Assembly (NCBI GenBank): GCA_011316235.1
Contig: QQBE01000006.1
Coordinates: 538,021-602,020, forward strand
Origin: Mycothermus thermophilus
Taxonomy: Eukaryota > Ascomycota > Sordariomycetes > Sordariales > Chaetomiaceae
Direction of reading: 5' to 3'
DNA: 64,000 nucleotides
The notes below the pieces were generated by a model. It did no database searches, was not told where the DNA came from, and was given only the letters and a program-made list of their open reading frames with translations. The position numbers and the translations under genes were made by a program. Positions 49,645 to 58,072 of the stretch are shown piece by piece; positions within the stretch are counted from its first letter, which is position 1, and every line of letters begins with the position of its first letter.

Positions 49645-51852
49645 CTATGATGCGGCAGCACCCGACTGACGCTCGCTCTCCTTCCGCGCAAGGCCGACCA
49701 TGACGCGCTGGTTGCACATGTCGATGAACTCCTCAAACTTGGCAATGATCTTGTTCTTCTCCTCGAGTTCCTTTTTGAGGGCCTCGACTTGCTTCTCGCT
49801 GTCACTCTTCACCTTTTCCAGTTCTTCCTTGGCCTTTTGGAGCTCGCGGCGCAGGTCCGCGCGGATGCGCTCCTCGGCCGACGGCTGAGGCTTGCTGTAA
49901 ATGGCTGGCCGGTTCTCAGCCAAGGCCGAGGCCACCTTGTCCGGGTTACGGTTGATAGCAGCACGGGCGTTGTAAATATCGCGCGGCAGGAGAGGCACAT
50001 GTGGGTTCTCGTTCTGGAGGATCTCCAGAGTTTGGCTCACCCCCACGCCTGTTATCGAGTCAGCTGGATCAAGTTCGGGGGGGGGGGGGGGGGAAACGGA
50101 TGTTTGCTTACACGTACCGTCATCCTTCAACTTTTTGACGGCGGCAACCATTTTACTATCCAACTTTCTCGCTGCCGGGTGCAGCAACGGACTCTCGCTC
50201 GGTCCATGGTTGTGCTTCAGGTGGGCCTCGCTCGGGCGGTAGCGCACCGTCCACTGGGTACGCTGTTCGATGGCGAAGAAGCCGAAGGGGCAGTCGCACT
50301 TGCGCGATGTCGTCTTGCGTTTCCGCATCTCGGGACTGACGCGGCTTGGCGGCTTTCCGGCGCGGTCGCACACGAACAAGACCTTCTTCAGGCCAGGCAC
50401 TGTTTTCTTTGAACGTCCAATGACAACGGCATAGCCGACCGACGTGCAGTACGCCAGAACGTGCTTGTGGATCGCCTCCAGAGTTGGGAAGCTTCCGCCT
50501 TCGGGGGGTGCCGACATCATGGGGCCCATGGGCTGGCGGGGGATGAAGGGCGAGGCCTCCACCAGCCTGTTATCCGGGACGCGCTCGATAGTCTCGACGT
50601 CATCTTGACTGGTGGCATCCATCTCGTCGTCGTTCTGGCTGCTTTGAGCCTGTCCAGTCGATCCCCCAACGCGAGCCAGAGCCATCGAGTCAGATTGTTG
50701 TTGCTGTTGCGGTTGCTGCTGCGCCTGTTGCTGCTGAACCTGATTCTGCACCTGAGGCTGAACCACCTGGGGCGAAGGCTGGTGCTGCGGTTGCGGCTGC
50801 GGTTGCTGCACGAGGTGCTGCACCTGCGGGGCTTGTTGTGTTTGCTGCGGGGCCGCCTTTGGCACCTGCTGCTGGACCTGGTGATGCTGGACCTGGTGCG
50901 ACACTTGGGGCACTTGCTGCTGGACCTGCTGGGCCTGTTGCTGGACGTGCTGCTGCATGGACTGGGCAGGAGGCAGCGTAGATTGCGAGGAGGCATGCGA
51001 GCTCGGTTGCTGCTGCAGCATCGACGTGTCGTTGCTATGGGCCGAGTGCATGGCGTGCAAGGCATGGCTCATGGTGGATTGGTGGGTCAGGGACGACGAG
51101 CCAAGCTGCTGCTGAGGCAGCTGGGGGCCTGAAGCCAAAGACCCCGAGCTCATTGTCTGCTGGAGCGGCGCGCCGAGCGAGGACTGGGCAAGGTGAGACT
51201 GGCTGAGCTGCGGCGTGCTCATTGCTTGCGAGTGGACGGGCTGCGGCGTGCCCATGGTCTGGGAGTGAAGTGACTGAGGAGTCATGGAGCCAGGCGTTGG
51301 CGTCATGGACGGCGTCAAGGTCGGGGTCATGGAGCTCATGGAGTTCATGGACGGAGTCATGTTTGGCGTCGTCATGGACGTCTGGCCCATGGACGACTGC
51401 TGGAGGTAACCACCCAGCGAGGAACTAGGCTGCTGCGGTTGTGTCTGGCGAGGAGGGGGCCGCTGGCGCGGCGCCGCCGAGATGGGCGGGGGGATGTGGG
51501 TTGTCGCGGTGGTCGAAGACTGGCGACCGGTGGCATTTTGAATATTGGGTCCGACGTTGGGAATCTGGGGTTGGCTCGGAGTGGGGAAGAGATGGTGGGT
51601 GTAGGGGCTCTGATGAGTCTGATGATGGTGCGTGAGCCCCGAGGCAGGCTGGGACGCCTGATGGTGGTAAGGGTGCTGGGGATACGGCGACGTGTGCTGG
51701 GAGAGGGACGGCGATTGCTTGGTGTTTGCTGGGTTCGTCTGGTGTTGCGTGTGCTGGGGGTGCTGGGACAGGTGGTGTTGTGGGAACCTTGTCTGATGTT
51801 GCCTCAACGCGTTGCTGAAGGTGAGGCCGGGATGGTGGCCTGTGGTGGACAT
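49645..51852 (-). CDS. FAR1-type DNA-binding domain protein with Gln-rich N-terminus
   Basis: Two exons, 50118-51852 and 49645-50048, give 712 residues. The first ~440 residues are low complexity, rich in Gln, His, Ser, Thr and Met repeats. At about 449-550 lies a FAR1/WRKY-GCM1-type zinc finger: SFPTLEAIHKHVLAYCTSVG, VLFVCDRAG, RKCDCPFGFFAIEQ and HLKHNHGPSE, giving a C...C-x-C...H-x-H arrangement. The C-terminus is a heptad-rich coiled coil (EERIRADLRRELQKAKEELE to about residue 690), likely for dimerisation. FAR1 domains derive from Mutator-like transposases, but no transposase catalytic part is present, so this looks like a host transcription factor. The 69-base intron contains a 17-base C run and is in frame without a stop. 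Start 51852 (MSTTGHHPG) is preferred over 51924, where the open frame begins. Targets are unknown. Confidence 0.82.
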   Translation of the reverse strand: MSTTGHHPGLTFSNALRQHQTRFPQHHLSQHPQHTQHQTNPANTKQSPSLSQHTSPYPQHPYHHQASQPASGLTHHHQTHQSPYTHHLFPTPSQPQIPNVGPNIQNATGRQSSTTATTHIPPPISAAPRQRPPPRQTQPQQPSSSLGGYLQQSSMGQTSMTTPNMTPSMNSMSSMTPTLTPSMTPTPGSMTPQSLHSQTMGTPQPVHSQAMSTPQLSQSHLAQSSLGAPLQQTMSSGSLASGPQLPQQQLGSSSLTHQSTMSHALHAMHSAHSNDTSMLQQQPSSHASSQSTLPPAQSMQQHVQQQAQQVQQQVPQVSHQVQHHQVQQQVPKAAPQQTQQAPQVQHLVQQPQPQPQHQPSPQVVQPQVQNQVQQQQAQQQPQQQQQSDSMALARVGGSTGQAQSSQNDDEMDATSQDDVETIERVPDNRLVEASPFIPRQPMGPMMSAPPEGGSFPTLEAIHKHVLAYCTSVGYAVVIGRSKKTVPGLKKVLFVCDRAGKPPSRVSPEMRKRKTTSRKCDCPFGFFAIEQRTQWTVRYRPSEAHLKHNHGPSESPLLHPAARKLDSKMVAAVKKLKDDGTCKQTSVSPPPPPELDPADSITGVGVSQTLEILQNENPHVPLLPRDIYNARAAINRNPDKVASALAENRPAIYSKPQPSAEERIRADLRRELQKAKEELEKVKSDSEKQVEALKKELEEKNKIIAKFEEFIDMCNQRVMVGLARKESERQSGAAAS
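50077..50093 (+). repeat. Poly-G run (17 G) inside an intron
   Basis: An unbroken run of 17 G on the plus strand (17 C in the transcript) within the intron of the FAR1-like gene. Confidence 0.9.
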
Positions 51853-53123
51853 GATGGGCGGCGACTCGGCGTCGTGCCGGAGAAATAAACACACAGCAAA
51901 GAAGCGCGCGGGAACAAACAACAAAAAGATTCAAAGAGGTCTCGGTGTCGGTCGCTCAAAGGCGCTCTCGATCTTGGGCCTCGACCCGTTCGCCAGAGAG
52001 GGTGAACGACTGTGGGCGGGCGTGTACGGAACACAAGAGAGGTGTGTGCGTGAGCTGGGGGAGGGGGGGGGATGGAGAAAAGAGAGGAGGGACGGGGGCA
52101 TGGGAAACGGGGGGAGGGTGTGCCGTGCTCCATAAGGCAGTGGCAGGCAGGCCTCTTCTGCCCAAGACCCACCACTTTCTGTTTTCCGGACAGATTGCGG
52201 GCCCAAACGGCGTCGCCCCAACACGAAGTGGATCTTGGCCTCGGTTTCCGCCAATAACAACGCCCCGTCTGATTCTTGGCGCCACAGGTGGCAGGGGTTG
52301 CACCACTCACAGCGACACAGGGTTGGAGGAAGCAAACTGCGCCTTCCACGCGCCACACAACAGAAGCCAAATCGAGAAACCAACCGCTCACCGGTGGGCA
52401 ATTTGCTCCTTCTGATTTGTGTGGACCTGTCCGATTGACTCTACTCCGTACAGTACTTATATCCATCCCGTTGTAGGGCAAGAAAAGAAAAATAAAAAAA
52501 AAAAAAAAAATAATGGGGCAAAAATCCAAATGGATCGAAAATAGTTGCCGCCGAAGCTGTGAAGCTGCCACCTCCACCTCCCATCCCGGGCCGTCGTGGT
52601 GTCAGTGTGTCAGTGTCTGTGGGTGTGCGATCAACATCATCAAGGGGGTGCCTGGTCGGCTGTCAGTCCGTGTCAATGGAACCCGAACGGAAGACACGCC
52701 AGGGTTGACATCCATGTTTGGTGGAGATGCCTCTTTACACACACACCCATCCGATGTCAACGTCGGCCGACCAGATATGAGCACAGGTGCAACATCTGGG
52801 CAGAAACTTGTACATACATACATACATAAGTATTATCGTCTGTCGGTTCCCATTCACGTGTTGGCCAGTGAGAAGTGGTGGCATGCAGGAAGTCATTTGC
52901 TCCGGACCATCCGGGCTCATACCTAAAATATAATACTTATCTCTCTGTGTCTACACAGTAAACTGACCATCACTTGTCCAGGTCCCAGCTCTGGCTACAA
53001 CCTATACATCCATAGATAGAGATCTTCATACCAACGAGGGACCCAAGTCAACCCAAACGCCCGTCTATCCACATCCATGGATACCTCCCCATAACAAGAA
53101 TCCCATCAAGAGAAGCCAAGTAC
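51853..53123. other. Intergenic FAR1-like / GCP4-like
   Basis: 1,271 bases. It contains a C-rich/G-rich block (52040-52120), TACTCCGTA at 52442-52450, a poly-A run at 52494-52510 and CATA repeats near 52815-52828. The left part is probably the promoter and leader of the FAR1-like gene. No gene is supported. Confidence 0.5.
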
Positions 53124-55592
53124 TTAGTCATACATACCACCCCCCTCCCCTCCCTCCATCCCAAACCACGTCCCAAAATCCAACTTCATCAACAACCGAT
53201 CCACCCCCCCAACCCGTCGCGGGGCATATTCCACGCCCTCCCCAATCCCGCCAGGCCCGCCCGGTGTCATCTGCTGGCTCTGACCTTGCTCATCCTGGCC
53301 CTCCAAGAACCCCATCCCAGGCCCATGTTCATCAGCCTCAACCCTCCTCAGCTCCCCAACCAACGCTCTGATACCTTCCCTCACCCGCTCCTCAACGGCC
53401 CTCATCTCCCCGCGGACGTCCCGCTCCTCGCGTTCGAGGTCCACGAAAGCGTCGATAACGCCCGCGTCGGCTTCGAGATCTGCCGCCGCCCACACCTCGT
53501 GCAGTCGTCGCACGAGCCCCGCCAGGTGGTCTGTTTGGACGAGTAGCTCGTACAGCGCGTTTGTGAAGTTGGTGTGAGTGAGGAGAAGCCGCCGGGTCAG
53601 TTCGTCGAGGTAGATGCGGTGTGCTGTGGCAAGGGTTTGGGGATCATGGTGCTGTTCACGGCTGCCGCTGCGGTGGTGACCAGCCGGGTTGTGTGGTGAT
53701 GATGATGATGATGGCGGGGTGGACTCGGCCATGCAGACGTCGCCATCGGCATCGCCATTCTCGTTGGTGCCATTGTCATGTTCTTGTTCGTTCTCCTCAA
53801 ACGCCGTCGAGTCGTCAGACCGCTTTGTCTGCCTATCCTCGCCTTTCGCGAGCCACTCCTGGAAACCATCCGACAAGCCCGCCACGACCTCTGTCTGAAG
53901 GTACCCCTCGAGCTCACCGAGAAAGAACAGTGCCGCACTGGCCGTGACCCAGGAATTTCGTAGAATCATGGATCGCACATCATTCCGCTCTCTCAGGAGG
54001 CGCACCCTCTCTCTGCCACCACGTGTGCTGCCCTGTGGCGGGCCAGGGGGCGAAGGATGGTGCCGCCGGAGGGCCGAAATCTTCCAGAGATCCGTCAGGT
54101 GAATGTGCGCCCGGCGAAGGGACAGCAAATAAGAGTTAATCGCCGTATATGTCTGCAGGTCGGCAGGGGCAAGGAAGAGATCGAGAGGCGAAGGGATCCG
54201 CATGGTCAGCACGACCGGGACAGAAAAGAGGAGGTTCCGGAACGGCGTCGGTGCGATCGTGGCAAGACTTCGACCCTCGGCGGATGCAGGTGTTGCTGGT
54301 GTTGATGGCCTCGCCTTGGCCATGTTGAGCTTCAGTAGATCTCGCGCAAGCTCGAGGCCCTCGTCCTCTTGAGCATGCTCTCCTTGCATGGCGGCCATGG
54401 CTGCCCAAGTCTTTGCAAGCACTGCCGCAACCTCTCCCTCCTTGACGGTCACATTCCCAAGCCCATCTCGTTTCTCGTACGCAAGGTTCTCTGCGCGCTT
54501 CCACCGACTGCGTATCTTCTCGTCTGCCTGCTGGGTCAAAGCCATGGCAAACTCGCCCCGGCGGAGCAGGAAGAAGTCCCTCAGCAACTGCAGCGTCTCC
54601 TGCACCCTGCTCAAGGGTAACAGCTTCTGGAGTATCGTCCGGGATAGGTGATTACGTATGCCGGCAATCGTCTTCGAAAAAGCAACGGGTTCGATCGGGT
54701 GTTTCACCGCAGCCAACCTCGCCAGCTGTGTCGACAAATGAACCTCGCCGCGCAATCCATTTTCCTCGACCCCCTTATTCCGGATCTGATTCAACGACCG
54801 TCCAATAAACAACATGGATGCAGCCGTGGCCGGCGTAACAAACCCCGGTGCCCGCGCCATATCACACGTATACACCACCTCTGCTTCTCCTTGCCCATCC
54901 TCCCCCAGAAGTTGCCTCTTCTCTTGCACCACAAAAAAGTCCCTCTCGGCCCCAAACCCGGGAACCCTCCCGTAGCAAACCCACGCAGCGACCTGCTTCA
55001 ACCACGACTTCTCCGCCACCTCCACCAGCCCTAACACCACCCCTTCCACATCCCCATACCCCGTCGGCAGCTGCGCCCGGAGGAAATCAATCACCATCTT
55101 CGCCGTGGCCCCTTCCTCTCCAACCACCCTCACCACCCTCTCCAAAAACTCCAACCTCCTCCCCCACCCTTCAAACTCCGCCACCACCTCCGTCAGCGGC
55201 ACCGCGCGGTACGCGCCGACAAGCCCCGCGTCGCCGCGCAGCAGGGCGCGCTCGACGTCGAGGACCTTGGCGCGGAACGCGGCCAGGTGGTGCGTGTCGA
55301 TGGCCGCCGCCACGGCGCGGCAGACGACTGAAGGGTGCGAGGCCGAGACGTGTGCTGTGGAGGCGCGCAGGCGGATGTGCGTGTCGGCGAGGCGTGCGAG
55401 GGACGCGAGGAGGGCGCGCTCCGGGGGTGTGAGGCTTGTGAGGCTTGCCGGGTAGGGGTCGGAGGTGGAAGCGGAGGTGGAGGAGCCAGAGGGCGGGGAG
55501 GAGGGGGTCGAGGCGGCGGCGTCGGCGGCGGCGGCGGAGCGGAGGAGCGGGGAGGGATGGCCGGAGAGCGAGAGAAGAATTTCGTGGAGCAT
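53124..55592 (-). CDS. Gamma-tubulin complex component, GCP4-like (Spc97/Spc98 family)
   Basis: A single-exon gene of 822 residues. The N-terminus MLHEILLSLSGHPSPLL is the signature start of GCP4 proteins, so the ATG at 55592 is used although the frame stays open to 55880. The N-terminal grip1 region includes VVAEFEGWGRRLEFLERVVR, KQVAAWVCYGRV and FVTPATAASMLFIGRSLNQI. The C-terminal grip2 region includes AFSKTIAGIRNHLSRTIL, LQLLRDFFLLRRGEFAMALT, TAINSYLLSLRRAHIHLTDL and RLLLTHTNFTNALYELLVQT, and ends VDRLLMKLDFGTWFGM. Spc97/98-family proteins form the gamma-tubulin ring that nucleates microtubules at spindle pole bodies and septa. Lineage-specific Ala/Ser/Pro inserts (~25-50) and a Glu/His/Ser-rich insert (~600-660) enlarge it. 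GCP5/6 are less likely given length and N-terminus. Confidence 0.87.
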   Translation of the reverse strand: MLHEILLSLSGHPSPLLRSAAAADAAASTPSSPPSGSSTSASTSDPYPASLTSLTPPERALLASLARLADTHIRLRASTAHVSASHPSVVCRAVAAAIDTHHLAAFRAKVLDVERALLRGDAGLVGAYRAVPLTEVVAEFEGWGRRLEFLERVVRVVGEEGATAKMVIDFLRAQLPTGYGDVEGVVLGLVEVAEKSWLKQVAAWVCYGRVPGFGAERDFFVVQEKRQLLGEDGQGEAEVVYTCDMARAPGFVTPATAASMLFIGRSLNQIRNKGVEENGLRGEVHLSTQLARLAAVKHPIEPVAFSKTIAGIRNHLSRTILQKLLPLSRVQETLQLLRDFFLLRRGEFAMALTQQADEKIRSRWKRAENLAYEKRDGLGNVTVKEGEVAAVLAKTWAAMAAMQGEHAQEDEGLELARDLLKLNMAKARPSTPATPASAEGRSLATIAPTPFRNLLFSVPVVLTMRIPSPLDLFLAPADLQTYTAINSYLLSLRRAHIHLTDLWKISALRRHHPSPPGPPQGSTRGGRERVRLLRERNDVRSMILRNSWVTASAALFFLGELEGYLQTEVVAGLSDGFQEWLAKGEDRQTKRSDDSTAFEENEQEHDNGTNENGDADGDVCMAESTPPSSSSSPHNPAGHHRSGSREQHHDPQTLATAHRIYLDELTRRLLLTHTNFTNALYELLVQTDHLAGLVRRLHEVWAAADLEADAGVIDAFVDLEREERDVRGEMRAVEERVREGIRALVGELRRVEADEHGPGMGFLEGQDEQGQSQQMTPGGPGGIGEGVEYAPRRVGGVDRLLMKLDFGTWFGMEGGEGGGMYD

Positions 55593-56396
55593 GGTGTGCA
55601 GGTAGGGGATTATCGAATGGGTGGAGGTCTTGGTTGTGGATTCGTCGGCGACAGCCAACCAGGTGATGGTGAGTGTCAGGAAACTTTGTGCTTCCGGGTC
55701 AAGCGGTCGGCGCGTCGGCGGTCGCGGCGGTCGCGCAGTTTCTGGAGGAAAAGGATCAAAGAACCGAGGGGTTCGAGGCGGCAACACATGGAGTCGGGTG
55801 TCGTCGAATTGACGGTGATGTACTCCGTATTTATTCTTCGGCGGCCGTGGGTTCGCGTTGACCACTTGACTGCATGTCAAAGGACAAGTCCATGTTCCAT
55901 TGGAGGACGGACGCTTTGTCGTTTACTTCAGGTGAAGGTTGACATGGATGTGGATATCCGGTACGGCAATGCGTTTGACGCGGGAAGTAGGTGCTGGAAA
56001 ACGCGACTGCCGGGAAACTTTGGGCCTCCCCCTAGCTGCTGAACCTCCGAGCAGAAGAAGGTTGAACTGACGTCGATGGCGACTTGAGCAGTGGGGCATT
56101 TTGGACAAGGGTCTCATCCCGGCACCCCTCCCTCTGAGATGGAACACAGCACCTCACTCACCCCTTCAAAGTCTCACGACTACCTGGCATAAAAGGTGGA
56201 TAGTTCCAATAAACACATGGATTGAACCGAGCTAACTTAATTCTTTGTTGGAAGCCAGATAATTGGAAACACAGTAGATATTAGTTGTGGACAGAACAGA
56301 TACTTATCATCAAACCATCCCATCCCATCTATCCCATAATAACCCATTCATCAATTGGCCCAAGGATACCTGGTTCAACCTTTGCTGCTCCCTGTC
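55593..56396. other. Intergenic GCP4-like / senescence-domain gene
   Basis: 804 bases. The open frame continuing from the GCP4-like gene to 55880 is treated as 5' untranslated. It contains TACTCCGTA at 55821-55829. Nothing else is recognised. Confidence 0.5.
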
Positions 56397-58072
56397 TCAC
56401 TTGTATATAAACCCCCCATTGACCGAGCTCGCCGGCTTTTTCGACTCGGCAATGGTCGACGCCCTCGACAGCGACGGCGGGTCGTCCCTCCCAAACACCG
56501 CCACTCCGCCATCGCCCCCGCCAACAATGATGTTGTCTCCCGTCGACGTCCTCCCAACCACCATGCCCTTGGCGACGCTCTTGAGGATGGCCCTGCGCGA
56601 TACGCCCGTCACGTCGATATACACCAGCCCGACGTTCTTGATGCCCTGGGTCAGCCCCTTGGTAACCTCCCCGGCCTCGGCGCCCCATTTGTGCGCAGCC
56701 ACCGTCGTGGCCGCCTGGCTCGTGGTCGAGAGGAGGTTGCGCGAGGCCTGATCGACGCCATCCATGACGGTCGAAAAAGCCATCATGGTCTTGTTGAGCA
56801 GCCCGGGCTTGTAATTCTCTAGCGGCTTGCCGTCCTTATCATACCCCTTCTTGGGCTTGCCGTCTTTGCCGTGGCCGGCCAGCGAAGCGCCAAAGTTTTG
56901 GGCCACCTTAGTGATCTGGCCGACCGTTTTGGCCGAGAGGGTGGCGGCGCTTCCTGTGAAGGTGTTGATGCGTCGGATGTGCTCGCGCGTGGCCGGCTTG
57001 AAGTTCATGGGCTTGGCTGCGGGGGGCGTCTTTTTGGTGACGTTCTCTGCCTGGCTCTGCAGGAGCTTGGCCACCATCTCGGAGCCGGCGATGATGAGGC
57101 GCGAGGCTGCGTAGGCGTTGGAGACGAGGAAGGATTTTTTGTACGCGGGGTGAAGCTCAGCTTCGTACACCTCCTTGGAGATGGGTGCGACGCTGATGCT
57201 CTCGTTCTGGGCGGTGGGAAGCGTGATCTCAACGGGGTCTGAATGCTCAAAATCGTTAGCATCGTGTCAAGGTCGAACAAATGGGAACATTAGCTCACCC
57301 TTGGACCCTGGCTTCAGCTTGCTATCCTCGACGATATGGAACCCGTCGGCCAACTCGCCAATGACACTACCATCCTCCTCGTCGATAAGCACGATCTGAC
57401 CCTGCGCGGCGCCGCTATGACTGCCGCGCACGTAACCTTCGCCGGGCGCAAACGTGGCCGGGTTGTACGCAGGCAGCGCTTCGCCCGCCGCCTCGGCCGC
57501 CTTCTTGCCCTTGCTTCCGCCATCCTCCCACCACTCGTCATCCCCACGAGCTCCAATCCGGGGCGGAGGCGCCCGTTCTAAGAAGGCCGTGCACTGTGCC
57601 AGGATGGTCTCGAACGTGTCCACGTCCTCCTGGATGCCCTTGCGGCTCTCCAGCGAAGGGAACTCGATGCGCGTAAAAGCGCCGCTGTCTGGGCCCAGGT
57701 CCCAGCGCGGGATGAGGTAGCTGGTCGGGGGTTGGTGATAGATCTGGGTCGTCGCCGGCAACGGGAGGTCGAGCTCGGGTGGAAGGTGGAGGTGGAGATA
57801 GAAATCCTGCTCGGCGGTTGCGCCTTCGGGGTAGAGAGAGGGGTCGGCGAACACAGACGTTGTCGGGACCATCAAGAGGGAGAGTGTCTGCGGGCCGGCC
57901 GGCGTAAGGCATTCTTCCCTGCCGTTGGCGATGTGGTAGGCCTTGACGCCATCGATGGCGTAAAGGAGTTTCGGGTCCTGATGTCAAGGTTTGGTTGTCA
58001 GCGCTGGGGCTAGGAGCAAAAGGGGTCGCTTTGCGTGAGCGCGAGCTGGCTTACATTGTGTCCTGGCGACAT
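56397..58072 (-). CDS. Senescence/spartin-domain protein
   Basis: Three exons, 58055-58072, 57299-57977 and 56397-57238, give 512 residues. The first exon encodes only MSPGHN; introns are 77 and 60 bases. The N-terminal half (DPKLLYAIDGVKAYHIANG, QDFYLHLHLPPELDLPLP, YEILAEF-like start regions absent) is a lipid-droplet/MIT-like fungal extension with a low-complexity acidic part. The C-terminal half, about residues 255-450, is the senescence domain also seen in spartin and plant EARLY-RESPONSIVE-TO-DEHYDRATION7: SRLIIAGSEMVAKLLQSQAE, SAATLSAKTVGQITKVAQ, GHGKDGKPKKGYDKDGKPLE and TTVAAHKWGAEAGEVTKGL. Spartin-type proteins bind lipids on endosomes, mitochondria and lipid droplets; in fungi the role is untested. 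The two half-domain assignment is strong for the C-terminus and weak for the N-terminus. Confidence 0.83.

Noticed and set aside
55593..55880. 96-codon N-terminal extension of the GCP4-like protein
   Set aside because: Pro/Arg-rich and unlike the family; GCP4 proteins begin at the MLHE motif used here.
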